Assembly (NCBI GenBank): GCA_030064955.1
Contig: JASJDW010000015.1
Location: forward strand, 1-37,309
Direction: 5' to 3'
DNA length: 37,309 nt
DNA from: Crocosphaera sp.
Lineage (GTDB): Bacteria > Cyanobacteriota > Cyanobacteriia > Cyanobacteriales > Microcystaceae
Shown here: positions 1-8,716 of the stretch, piece after piece
Numbering within the stretch: position 1 is the first letter of the stretch
Layout: each line of letters opens with the position of its first letter
Notes under the pieces: model-generated
The model's database searches: none
Told to the model about the DNA's origin: nothing
The model's input: only the letters and a program-made list of their open reading frames with translations
Made by a program: the position numbers and the translations under genes

Positions 1-5
1 AGACG

Positions 6-303
6 GTAGGGTGGGCAAATCAGAGATTGATCTTAACCACTCATAATCTAGAAAACTTTGCCCACCTTACAAAACTGGTTGTTAATATTTCTTTAGTTAA
101 GGTGGGCAAGTTAAAGACTTATCTAAACTAATTTCATCCTTGGAAACCTTGCCCACCCTACAAAATTCGTTGTTATTATTTCTTTAAAAAACTGTCTCTA
201 AGAGACTGTTTATAAATAGAATATTAAGACGCTAAGGTGGGCAAGTTAAAGACTTATCTAAACTAATTTCATCCTTGGAAACCTTGCCCACCCTACAAAA
301 TTC
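6..303. repeat. Cluster of three 65-bp GTGGGC palindromic repeats
   Basis: Three elements lie at 6-70, 97-161 and 232-296. Each opens with a form of GTAGGGTGGGCAA and closes with TTGCCCACCCTAC, so the ends are inverted repeats around an AT-rich centre of about 40 bp. The second and third are identical over 71 bp (98-168 and 233-303), whereas the first shares only its ends with them. A smaller perfect inverted repeat (GTCTCT/AGAGAC, about 192-204) sits between copies two and three. No coding region is visible before the gene starting at 332. The cluster may act as a transcription or messenger boundary, but that is inference. Confidence 0.85.
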
Positions 304-331
304 TAAATTAATATGAAACTGTGTGGAGTTT

Positions 332-3300
332 ATGACTGTTATTACTATTCGTGAACAAGGTAAAACGGAAACAGGGTTTAATGCTATTTTAGCGATCGCA
401 GGAAACAACTACAATATTACTGTTAATGATCCTTTTGATACCACAGAAGAAGAGGAATTAGAATGGTATTTTGAAGACTGGTTATGTACTCCAACTTTAG
501 AAGAAATTAAGGCAACAAGGGCAGCAGCTAGTGTTAAAAAGTACGGGGAAAAGTTATTTAAACAAGTCTTTCAAGAAGATATTGATGCTTATAGTGAATA
601 CAAGAAAGTACGTGGTAATTTAAGTACAGTTCAAATCGAAATTGAGAGTATCACCCCAGAATTTCATGCGATTCATTGGGAAGCATTACAAGATCCCAGT
701 TTACCTCGTCCTTTAGCCATTGATTCTATTTTAATTAGAAGAAGTGTTAAACCTGCTTCGACTTCAGCGAAAGTTAAAGACTCTCCTACTGTTAATTTAT
801 TAGTGGTTATTGCTAGACCTCACGGGGATGATGATGTAGGTTATCGTACCATTTCTCGTCCTTTGGTGGAGGCCATTCGTAATGCTAAGTTACGGGTTAA
901 TATTGAATTATTACGTCCAGGAACTTATGAAGCTTTGGAACGACATTTAGAAAGCAAGGGAAGTGGGTATTATCATATTGTTCATTTTGATGTTCATGGT
1001 GCGTTAAAATATTACAAAGACTATCAAAAAGTAGTTGAAAATAATCGTTATATTTATACGTCTCGATATGGGAGAAAGAAAATTGAATCCTATGAAGGGG
1101 TAAAAGCATTTTTAGCATTGGAAGGGGAAGAAAAAGGAACATACGATCCAGTTGAGGCGCAAGAAATTGCTGATTTATTGACAGGAAAGGGGATACCTAT
1201 TTGTATTCTTAATGCTTGTCAGTCTGGGAAACAACTGGATCAAGGGGAAATAGAAGATAACCGCGAAACCAGTTTAGGAAGTCGTCTGATGAATGCAGGA
1301 ATGCAAATGGTAGTAGCAATGAGTTATTCGGTGACGGTGACTGCTGCGGAAGTTATGATGACGCAAGTTTATCAACATTTGTTTGCGAGTCAAGATATTT
1401 ATCAAGCGATACGTTTGGGGAGAAGAGAATTATATAATCGTAAGGAAAGAAAAGCTTATTATAATACAGAAATTGAGTTAGAAGATTGGATACTTCCAGT
1501 TGCTTATTGTAATGGAAAGGTGGATTTTAATCTAAGACGTTTTACCCCAGAGGAAGAAGAGGAATATTATTTAAGTTTAGATAGTAAATACGAATTTAGA
1601 AAGCCGACTTATGGATTTGTGGGACGGGATCTTGATATTTTATTCATAGAAAAAGCATTAATTAAACATAATATTCTTTTATTACAGGGAATGGGAGGAA
1701 CAGGAAAAACAACCTTATTAAACTATCTTAGGGAATGGTGGCAAGTTACTCATTTTGCTGATAATATCTTTTATTTTGGTTACGATGAAAAAGCGTGGAA
1801 CTTACAACAAATTGTCTATGAAATTGGCAAACAAGTTTATGATCGCTTCGAGTTTTCTAATTTTCAGGCGATGAATTTAACCGTACAATGGCGCAAGTTA
1901 TCGGATAAATTGCGATCAGAATCTTATATTTTGATTTTAGATAATTTAGAATCAGTAACCGGTCAACCGTTAGCCATTCAAAATACGTTAGAGGAAGTAG
2001 AAAGAGAAAAGATACAAGAATTTTTAGCTTCTTTGGTAGAAGGTAATACGAAAGTTGTCTTAGGTTCTCGTATTAGGGAAGAATGGTTACAAGAAGATAC
2101 ATTTAGAGATAATCGTTATCAATTGAAAGGTTTGGATAGTCAAGCAAGAACCGATTTAGCAGAAAATATTTTAAAACGAATTAATAGTAATCAATCTTTA
2201 GATGAGTTGAAACAAGATGATAACTTTCAACGGTTGATGAAATTGTTAGCAGGTTATCCCTTGGCAATGGAAGTGATATTAACTAACCTCAAACAACAAT
2301 CACCTAAAGAAATTTTAGAACAACTAGAAACCGCAGAGATTAACCCAGGAGGGAAAAATAAAACCAATAATATTGTCAAATGTATTGAATATTCCCACAG
2401 TAACTTATCAGAAGCAGCACAGAAATTATTGTTATGTTTAGCACCCTTTCGGGGATTTATTTATTCTTTATTTATTCCTCAATATGCAGAACAATTAGGG
2501 AAACTTGAACCGTTTCAAAGTTACGATTTAGAACAATTAGAAACAGCAGTGACAGAAGCAGTTAACTGGGGTTTATTGTCTCCTATTAGTCAAGATTTAC
2601 CTCAACTATTAACCATCCAACCTGTCTTACCTTACTTTTTAAATACGAAACTAAAAGAAGTTGATGAAACCATCAAAGAAGGGTTACAAGAAGCATTTAA
2701 AAATCACTCTAAAGGATTAGCTAGATATTACGATAAATTGATGGAATCAAAAGATCCTCAAGAAAAAAAAATGGGGATTGTTTTTGTACGTTGGGAATAC
2801 GAAAATCTTTATCAAGGGTTACAAATTTGTTTAGGTAAACAAGAAAGTGTTTATGATATTTGGAAATGTTTATATGATTATCTAGGTTTAATCAGTAATA
2901 AAAAAGAACAGTTAAAATTAACTCGCTTTATATATGATGCTGTTAATCTCTATCAATCCGAAAATCGTAATGAAGCTTGGGAAGACAATATTATTATTAT
3001 TGCTAATGGTTTAGCTAATTGTTATCTTGAAGTACCAGAATATAAACTTGCAGAAGAAACTTATCAAAACGCACTAGATTTAATTCCTCAATTTCACAAT
3101 ATTGAAGATAATCAAAAAAAAACTTATGAAGCAGGTATTTATCACAATTTAGGCATAGTATCCCAAGAAATCAGGGAATACCAACAGGCACAATCCTACT
3201 ATCAACAAGCTCTGCAAATCTACATTGATTTCGGCGATCGCTACTCTCAAGCACGCACCCTGCACCAATTAGGCATAGTATCCGAGGAAACCAGGGACTA

Positions 3301-3973
3301 CCAACAGGCACAATCCTACTATCAACAAGCTCTCCAAATCAAAATTGAATACGGCGATCGCTACTCTCAAGCACGCACCCTGCACCACTTAGGCATAGTA
3401 TCCGAGGAAACCAGGGACTACCAACAAGCACAATCCTACTATGAACAAGCTCTGCAAATCTACATTGATTTCGGCGATCGCTACTCTCAAGCTGGGACTC
3501 TGCACCAATTAGGCATAGTATCCCAGAAAACTAGGGACTACCCCCAGGCACAATCCTACTATCAACAAGCTCTGCAAATCTACATTGATTTCGGCGATCG
3601 CTTCTCTCAAGCACGCATCCTGCACCAATTAGGCATAGTATCCCAGGAAACCAGGGAATACCAACAGGCACAATCCTACTATGAACAAGCTCTCCAAATC
3701 TACATTGATTTCGGCGATCGCTACCAGCAAGGCACAACTTATGGACCATTAGGAATCTTATCAGAAACCTTATCGGAATTTGAGCAAGCTAAACAATACT
3801 ATTGGCAAGCATTTGCGATTTTTGTCGAATTTCAGGATGAAACTAACTCACGTTTAACGCTTAGAAATTTACTCAGTTTATATCAAAAGACTGAAGATAA
3901 AAGTATTGTGACAGAGGTTGCAGAGATGTTTGATAGTACGGAGGAAGAGATTAAGGAATTTTTTGATAAGTAA
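332..3973 (+). CDS. CHAT protease / STAND NTPase / TPR protein
   Basis: This 1,213-residue protein joins a CHAT (caspase-like) peptidase domain, a STAND (NB-ARC-like) NTPase and a TPR array. The probable catalytic dyad is visible: His222 in HFDVHG and Cys296 in NACQSG. A Walker A motif, GMGGTGKTT, begins at residue 453, followed by a Walker B strand (YILILDNLE) and a GYPLAME motif. From about residue 937 come five nearly identical 40-residue TPRs plus a divergent one, with a looser repeat before them. I chose ATG 332, preceded by GGAG, over an in-frame GTG at 323. In known STAND proteins the repeats sense a ligand, nucleotide-driven oligomerisation follows, and the effector is switched on; CHAT effectors cut target proteins. 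A role in phage defence or cell suicide is inferred from architecture. No protease substrate such as a gasdermin is visible next to it. Confidence 0.9.
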   Translation: MTVITIREQGKTETGFNAILAIAGNNYNITVNDPFDTTEEEELEWYFEDWLCTPTLEEIKATRAAASVKKYGEKLFKQVFQEDIDAYSEYKKVRGNLSTVQIEIESITPEFHAIHWEALQDPSLPRPLAIDSILIRRSVKPASTSAKVKDSPTVNLLVVIARPHGDDDVGYRTISRPLVEAIRNAKLRVNIELLRPGTYEALERHLESKGSGYYHIVHFDVHGALKYYKDYQKVVENNRYIYTSRYGRKKIESYEGVKAFLALEGEEKGTYDPVEAQEIADLLTGKGIPICILNACQSGKQLDQGEIEDNRETSLGSRLMNAGMQMVVAMSYSVTVTAAEVMMTQVYQHLFASQDIYQAIRLGRRELYNRKERKAYYNTEIELEDWILPVAYCNGKVDFNLRRFTPEEEEEYYLSLDSKYEFRKPTYGFVGRDLDILFIEKALIKHNILLLQGMGGTGKTTLLNYLREWWQVTHFADNIFYFGYDEKAWNLQQIVYEIGKQVYDRFEFSNFQAMNLTVQWRKLSDKLRSESYILILDNLESVTGQPLAIQNTLEEVEREKIQEFLASLVEGNTKVVLGSRIREEWLQEDTFRDNRYQLKGLDSQARTDLAENILKRINSNQSLDELKQDDNFQRLMKLLAGYPLAMEVILTNLKQQSPKEILEQLETAEINPGGKNKTNNIVKCIEYSHSNLSEAAQKLLLCLAPFRGFIYSLFIPQYAEQLGKLEPFQSYDLEQLETAVTEAVNWGLLSPISQDLPQLLTIQPVLPYFLNTKLKEVDETIKEGLQEAFKNHSKGLARYYDKLMESKDPQEKKMGIVFVRWEYENLYQGLQICLGKQESVYDIWKCLYDYLGLISNKKEQLKLTRFIYDAVNLYQSENRNEAWEDNIIIIANGLANCYLEVPEYKLAEETYQNALDLIPQFHNIEDNQKKTYEAGIYHNLGIVSQEIREYQQAQSYYQQALQIYIDFGDRYSQARTLHQLGIVSEETRDYQQAQSYYQQALQIKIEYGDRYSQARTLHHLGIVSEETRDYQQAQSYYEQALQIYIDFGDRYSQAGTLHQLGIVSQKTRDYPQAQSYYQQALQIYIDFGDRFSQARILHQLGIVSQETREYQQAQSYYEQALQIYIDFGDRYQQGTTYGPLGILSETLSEFEQAKQYYWQAFAIFVEFQDETNSRLTLRNLLSLYQKTEDKSIVTEVAEMFDSTEEEIKEFFDK
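3149..3748 (+). repeat. Five 120-bp tandem units encoding TPRs
   Basis: Inside the CHAT-STAND gene the sequence recurs with an exact 120-bp period, seen in the phrase ttaggcatagta at 3149, 3269, 3389, 3509 and 3629. Each unit carries a HIP1-type ggcgatcgc and differs from the next by only a few bases. A sixth, clearly diverged unit begins near 3749. The period equals 40 codons, so gain or loss of units keeps the reading frame. Confidence 0.9.
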
Positions 3974-4235
3974 GGTGGGCAGTGCATCGGCTTACAATAA
4001 TGACTCAAAGATTAATGTTAATTTTTCCCCTCGCAATGACCACATAATCTTCAGTAAGGTACAGAGATTCCTCGTTCCTCGGAATGACAGTCAATACTAC
4101 TAATTTTGACAAGTTTGATCAGTAGGGTGGGCATTGCCCACCTTACAATGTTTTGACTCAGGTCAACGAACGACAATAAATGAATAATGAATGTAAAATT
4201 ATAATATTCATTATTCGTTTAGAGAAAAATAGCAG
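3974..4235. repeat. Spacer with a minimal GTGGGC palindrome and a decayed copy
   Basis: At 4122-4146 the sequence GTAGGGTGGGCATTGCCCACCTTAC consists of the two ends of the 65-bp repeat family joined with no interior. Just after the preceding stop codon, ggtgggcagtgc followed by cttacaat looks like a decayed member. The stretch near 4070-4090 (cctcgttcctcggaatgac) resembles other dispersed cyanobacterial spacer repeats. I see no gene here. Confidence 0.7.
4182..4216. promoter_or_regulatory. Inverted repeat upstream of the P450 gene, possible operator
   Basis: GAATAATGAAT (4182-4192) and ATTCATTATTC (4206-4216) are perfect 11-bp inverted repeats separated by 13 bp. They end 19 bp before the P450 start codon. 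The gene immediately after the P450 encodes a TetR-type regulator, and such proteins commonly bind palindromes in their own operon promoter. The assignment is inference; the element could also be a stem-loop or a repeat. Confidence 0.35.
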
Positions 4236-5588
4236 ATGCCTCATTCTGATTTGCCACCAGGACCAAAAGGATATTTATTCTTCAAACTATCGAAACTTCA
4301 GCATCAGCCAATTGAATATTTGGGGGGTATGTGGCGTGAATACGGAGATTTAGTACGCTTACCCATTATGCCGGGCCTTTCTTTAAACTTAGCGACTCAT
4401 CCAGATCATGCAGAACATATTTTGTCCAGTCACCAGGAACGGTATGGAAAGCCTGATTTATTTCTCAAATCAATGAGTTTAGTGCAGGGACAAGGGCTAT
4501 TTACCAGTGAAGGAGAGGTTTGGCGTAGGCAGCGACGCTTGATGCAGCCAGCCTTTCATCAAAAGCAACTGGCTAAACTTCATAATGTAATTCTTGATTG
4601 TGTAGAATCCCTTCTGGGTGAATGGTCGAAAAAGCCAGAAGACGAGATCATTGATATTGCAGCCGAAATGTCACGTCTTACCTTGAAAATTGTTAGTTCC
4701 ACCCTATTTAGTATTGATATTAGTGGTAAGACAGATAGATTAGGACAATCTTTACGCACAGCTATAGAATATGCCTATTTCCGAATGAATAATCCCTTAG
4801 CACTGCCAGTCTGGATGCCCACTCCTAGAAATTTCAAGTTTCATCAAGCAAAACAAACATTGGATCGCCTTGTTTTAGAAATTATCCAGTTCCGTCGTCA
4901 AAATACTACAGCGCAAAATGATTTGCTATCAATGCTCTTAGCTGCTCAAGATGAAGAAACTGGAATTGGAATGAGCGATCGCCAACTCCAAGATGAAGTG
5001 ATTACACTGATTAATGCAGGACACGAAACGACAGCTAACGCATTAGCTTGGACATGGTATCTAATCGGAACCTATCCTGATGTAATGGTTAAGATGCAAG
5101 AGGAGATACAAACTGTTTTGAATGGAAACAACCCGACGGTTGAGAATTTATCCCAACTGCAATACACTCGTCGCGTCTTTGATGAATCTTCACGCCTTTG
5201 TCCAATCGGCTTAGGGATGCCGAGAGTTGCCCTAGAAGATGATGAAATTCAAGGCTATTTCATTCCCAAAGGCACAATTTTTAATATTGCTCAATACTTC
5301 ATTTTTCGCCATCCCGAATTTTGGGATAATCCCGAACAGTTTGATCCTGACCGATTTCTTCCTGAAAAAGTGAAGCAAAGACCAAAATTCGCCTTTTTTC
5401 CCTTTGGTGCAGGTCAACACATCTGTATTGGCAAAAATTTGGCTCTGATGGAATCGATCATCATCTTGGCAACCGTTATGCAAAGGTTTCACATCGAATT
5501 AGTTCCCAATCAATCGATGGAAATCGATCCTAGATTCTCGCTACGTCCCAAATATGGCGTTAAAGTTAGAGTGCGAAAAAGACATTGA
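4236..5588 (+). CDS. Cytochrome P450
   Basis: A 450-residue haem monooxygenase, about the usual P450 length. It has an I-helix oxygen-activation motif AGHETT (residues 261-266), the K-helix ExxR pair (Glu317, Arg320) and the haem-binding loop FPFGAGQHICIG with the axial thiolate at Cys397. The proline-rich start (LPPGPKG) resembles the hinge of microsomal-type enzymes, but no clear membrane anchor precedes it, so the protein may be soluble. It resembles cyanobacterial CYP110-like enzymes that oxidise fatty acyl or terpenoid substrates; the subfamily and substrate cannot be fixed from sequence reading. No redox partner gene is adjacent. It is followed after 7 bp by a TetR-type gene, so the two are probably co-transcribed. 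Confidence 0.93.
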   Translation: MPHSDLPPGPKGYLFFKLSKLQHQPIEYLGGMWREYGDLVRLPIMPGLSLNLATHPDHAEHILSSHQERYGKPDLFLKSMSLVQGQGLFTSEGEVWRRQRRLMQPAFHQKQLAKLHNVILDCVESLLGEWSKKPEDEIIDIAAEMSRLTLKIVSSTLFSIDISGKTDRLGQSLRTAIEYAYFRMNNPLALPVWMPTPRNFKFHQAKQTLDRLVLEIIQFRRQNTTAQNDLLSMLLAAQDEETGIGMSDRQLQDEVITLINAGHETTANALAWTWYLIGTYPDVMVKMQEEIQTVLNGNNPTVENLSQLQYTRRVFDESSRLCPIGLGMPRVALEDDEIQGYFIPKGTIFNIAQYFIFRHPEFWDNPEQFDPDRFLPEKVKQRPKFAFFPFGAGQHICIGKNLALMESIIILATVMQRFHIELVPNQSMEIDPRFSLRPKYGVKVRVRKRH

Positions 5589-5595
5589 GTTCAGT

Positions 5596-6192
5596 ATGCA
5601 AAGATTGGATGAGGCAAAAAGAGAAGCCATTTTACAAGCAGCCAGACAACGTTTAAGTCAATACGGAGTCAGAAAAACAACCATGAACGAAATTGCTCAA
5701 GATGTTGGCATTGCTGTAGGCACACTGTATCTGTATTTTAAGAACAAAAATGAAATTTTGATTGCAGTGACGGAAGCCTATACCCGCCAACATTTAATGG
5801 ATACTGAGAAAATTTTGTATTCACCAATATCTGCACCTGAAAAGCTTAAGCGTTATTTACTCAATCGTTTTCGCGCTGTTCAAGAAAGTCGTCTCAGTGG
5901 TTCTCATGCTGCTGAACTGGCTCGTGCTGTCATTCGCTTAAAGCCAGAATTACAAGGAGAAGAAGGAAAGGTAGTGAAAAACAATGTATTAATGATCTTA
6001 AAGGAAGGAATCAACTCAAATTTATTTCAAATTGACGACCTAGAGCGAGATTTAGAGGTTTTTTTATATTCAATTGGCTATTTTTTTCCAATGCCTACGA
6101 CTGAAAGATACTACGAACCTGAAGAAGAAAAATTGTGTATGGTTATTGATTGGTTTATTCACAAATGGTATCGTCAGGCCAAACGCATCTAA
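5596..6192 (+). CDS. TetR/AcrR-family transcriptional regulator
   Basis: A 199-residue protein with the standard TetR N-terminal helix-turn-helix: TTMNEIAQDVGIAVGTLYLYF, roughly residues 29-49, then the usual K-x-E/D-I-L continuation. The C-terminal ligand domain is divergent, so the inducer is unknown. The frame is open from 5554, overlapping the P450 gene, but I place the start at ATG 5596 because the TetR fold begins there (MQRLDEAKREAIL) and the 7-bp gap to the P450 stop suits an operon. It probably represses the P450 operon in response to a substrate-like ligand; this is inferred from position only. Confidence 0.88.
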   Translation: MQRLDEAKREAILQAARQRLSQYGVRKTTMNEIAQDVGIAVGTLYLYFKNKNEILIAVTEAYTRQHLMDTEKILYSPISAPEKLKRYLLNRFRAVQESRLSGSHAAELARAVIRLKPELQGEEGKVVKNNVLMILKEGINSNLFQIDDLERDLEVFLYSIGYFFPMPTTERYYEPEEEKLCMVIDWFIHKWYRQAKRI

Positions 6193-6265
6193 ACATCGAA
6201 TTATCTGCGGTTGATAAATTATACAAATAGTCAAACAAATACGAAATATGACCCCATGATGATCT

Positions 6266-6386
6266 CTCCTGAACTCCCAAACTCCTAAACTCCTGAACTC
6301 CCAAACTCCTAAACTCCTGAACTCCCAAACCCCTAAACTCCTAAACCCCTAAACTCCTGAACTCCTAAACTCCTAAACTCCTTAAA
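6266..6386. repeat. Octamer tandem array (ctcctgaa/ctcccaaa/ctcctaaa)
   Basis: About 15 units of 8 bp run head to tail, alternating between ctcctgaa, ctcccaaa, ctcctaaa and cccctaaa. The array fills most of the 6193-6509 spacer, and I see no gene there. A shorter copy of the same word family lies at about 8572-8606 inside a MITE-like element. A weak GAGAGG/CCTCTC inverted repeat (6454-6478) sits between the array and the next ribosome-binding site. Confidence 0.9.
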
Positions 6387-6509
6387 CCGAACCGAGATTA
6401 TTTTAATTTGCTAAGTGTGCATAAAAATTCCAACTCCACCCTACACATCCATAGAGAGGGTTAAAACTAAACGCCTCTCCGTGCAATATCAATCAATAGG
6501 AGTAATAAC

Positions 6510-8273
6510 ATGGCACAAGTTGATAATGATACCATTGTAGGTGGAGAACAAGGCGACATTATCTTTGGTGGTTTCGACGCAGACTTAATTGAAACCGGCG
6601 AAGGAGACGATCTTATCTTTAGTGGTTTTGGTGATGATACCATCGATGCTGGCGGTGGTGATGATTTTGTCTTCAGTAGTTTCGGTGATGACACCATTGA
6701 TGGTGGCGAAGGAGACGATTACATCTTGAGTAGCTTTGGCGACGATCAGATCGATGGTGGTAACGGTAATGACGTTATTGCTAGCGGTTTCGGGAACGAT
6801 ACCGTTGATGCAGGAGATGGCGCAGACTTTGTGGATGCAGGAAAAGGCAATGATTTTGTCTTTGGTGGTGCAGGAGTCGATACTCTTAAAGGGGGTAAAG
6901 GCGATGACACCATCGACGGGGGTAAAGGCGATGACATCATGAATGGAGGAGATGGAAATGATCGTCTCATCTGGAACAACGGAGATGGTAGCGATATCCT
7001 TGAAGGTGGCAATGGTTTCGATGTCTCTGAAGTCAACGATGCTGACGGTGCTGGCGATGAATTTGTTTTAGGACAAAACGGCGATCGCGCTTTGTTTGAA
7101 CGGGTCAATTTAGGGCAGTTTACCTTAGACGCGGATGATGTAGAAGCCTTTGAAATTAATGCCAGTGGTGGAGATGATAGTCTCACTGTTAACGACTTAT
7201 CTGACACCGATGTAGAACAAGTTAACTTCTCTGGTGGAGAAGGAAACGATACCCTTGATGGTAGCCTAACCGATACTACCCTTGTCGCTGATGGGGGTGT
7301 GGGAGACGACTTATTACAAGGAGGTAATGCTGCGGATACCCTTGATGGCGGTGCTGGTAACGATACCATTCTCGGTGGGGGTGGTGTCGATGAACTCAAC
7401 GGTGGTGACGGCGATGACATCATCGATGGACAGAAAGGCGATGACATCATGAATGGAGGAGCCGGTAATGACCGTCTCATCTGGAATAATGGGGATGGTA
7501 GCGATATCCTCGATGGTGGCGATGGTTACGACATCTCTGAAGTGAACGATGCTGACGGTGCTGGAGATGAGTTTGTTTTAGGACAAAACGGCGATCGCGC
7601 TTTGTTTGAACGGGTTAATTTAGGACAGTTTACCTTAGATGCAGATAATGTCGAATCCTTTGAAATTAATGCCAGTGGTGGAGATGATAGTCTCACTGTT
7701 AACGACTTATCTGACACCGATGTACAACAAGTTAGCTTCTCTGGTGGAGAAGGTAATGATTTCCTCAACGCTAGTGGCACCAGTACACCTATCTTTGCAG
7801 ATGGTGGTGCCGGAGATGACATCCTTATTGGGGGTGCGGGTGATGACACCCTCATTGGTGGTGACGGAGCCGACTTACTCATTGGTGGAGCAGGTAACGA
7901 TATCCTAATTGGAGGAGATGGGGCAGACTTCTTTGGCTTTGATAGTAATGCAGCTTTCGATCTCAATGATATGGGAACCAATCAAATTCAAGACTTCCAA
8001 GCTGGAGAAGACCAAATTATCCTCGATAAAACCGTATTTGCCGAGCTTTCCAGTAGTGTCGGGGATGGTTTTGACATCGCTAATGAGTTTGCTGTGGTCG
8101 CTAATGAAGCGGAAGCAGATGCCAGCGAAGCCGTCATTCTCTTTAATTCCAGTACGGGAGCCTTAATTTACAACCAAAATGGTGCAGAAGCCGGTTATGG
8201 GGATGGTGGTCAATTTGCTGTCTTAGAAGGGGTTGAAAACCTCTCAGCCGAAGATTTTGCCATCCAGGAATAG
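6510..8273 (+). CDS. RTX-like calcium-binding repeat protein
   Basis: A 587-residue, very acidic, glycine-rich protein made largely of RTX nonapeptides of the form GGxGxDxxx (for example GGDGNDRLI and GGAGNDILI), which bind calcium in a parallel beta roll. There is no N-terminal signal peptide. The last ~110 residues (from FFGFDSN) form the repeat-free tail usual in cyanobacterial RTX proteins and are the likely type I secretion signal. Residues near 139-247 recur near 309-417 with few changes. A good ribosome-binding site, AGGAG at 6498-6502, fixes the ATG. No type I transporter genes are adjacent. There is no catalytic domain, so a surface or matrix role is likelier than a toxin, but that is inference. 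Confidence 0.88.
   Translation: MAQVDNDTIVGGEQGDIIFGGFDADLIETGEGDDLIFSGFGDDTIDAGGGDDFVFSSFGDDTIDGGEGDDYILSSFGDDQIDGGNGNDVIASGFGNDTVDAGDGADFVDAGKGNDFVFGGAGVDTLKGGKGDDTIDGGKGDDIMNGGDGNDRLIWNNGDGSDILEGGNGFDVSEVNDADGAGDEFVLGQNGDRALFERVNLGQFTLDADDVEAFEINASGGDDSLTVNDLSDTDVEQVNFSGGEGNDTLDGSLTDTTLVADGGVGDDLLQGGNAADTLDGGAGNDTILGGGGVDELNGGDGDDIIDGQKGDDIMNGGAGNDRLIWNNGDGSDILDGGDGYDISEVNDADGAGDEFVLGQNGDRALFERVNLGQFTLDADNVESFEINASGGDDSLTVNDLSDTDVQQVSFSGGEGNDFLNASGTSTPIFADGGAGDDILIGGAGDDTLIGGDGADLLIGGAGNDILIGGDGADFFGFDSNAAFDLNDMGTNQIQDFQAGEDQIILDKTVFAELSSSVGDGFDIANEFAVVANEAEADASEAVILFNSSTGALIYNQNGAEAGYGDGGQFAVLEGVENLSAEDFAIQE
6925..7760 (+). repeat. Direct duplication of ~326 bp within the RTX gene
   Basis: Bases 6925-7250 recur at 7435-7760 with an exact 510-bp (170-codon) offset and only scattered substitutions. 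The duplicated unit covers an RTX block, a non-RTX insert (GQNGDRALFERV) and the next RTX block. The intervening ~185 bp is different RTX sequence. Confidence 0.85.
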
Positions 8274-8493
8274 GTTTAAGAAGGCAGGAGGCAGGGGGCA
8301 GGAGCGGTCAGACCCCGCGTCGTCTCACGGCGCAAGGGAATGCTGACCAAGAGAGGCAGGAGGATTTTTAAGCTTTAAGCTATCAACGTTTAATAGCAGT
8401 CTTCATATCAATAGACTAAGGATCGAAATAAAAATTCTCCCCATACTTCCCACCCCTCCCACACTTCCGACACTCACTCACCCGAAATCTTGA

Positions 8494-8646
8494 TATAGCA
8501 TTTCCTGGACTCATAAGGTACACCTAATATTCAACTTCTGCTGCGTAGCACAGGCGAAGCCTGCCCTCCCGAACCTCCGAACTCCTGAACTCCCGAACTC
8601 CCAAAACTAGAAAAGTTTGTACCTCACGAGTATGGGAACTGCTATA
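8494..8646. mobile_element. MITE-like element with 29-bp terminal inverted repeats
   Basis: The left end (8494-8522, starting TATAGCATTTCC) and the right end (8618-8646, finishing GGAACTGCTATA) are inverted repeats matching at about 22 or 23 of 29 positions. The 153-bp element has no coding capacity and contains a short copy of the ctcctgaa-type repeat. The outermost TATA would fit a TA target duplication, as used by IS630/Tc1-type elements, but this is inference. The rest of the 8274-8716 spacer holds G-rich low-complexity sequence (about 8281-8370) and no gene. Confidence 0.65.
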
Positions 8647-8716
8647 CACCTGATTGAAAACCGTTACTGTACAAGGTTTTTTCTTGAACAACACAATTAA
8701 ATTGGAGAGATGTACT

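Noticed and set aside
3149-3748. Regular 120-bp repeats considered as a CRISPR-like array
   Set aside because: The units are contiguous, protein-coding and nearly identical throughout, with no spacers; they encode TPRs.
6746-7981. Long open frames on the minus strand opposite the RTX gene
   Set aside because: They mirror the glycine/aspartate repeat codons on the other strand and give low-complexity Ser/Pro-rich translations.
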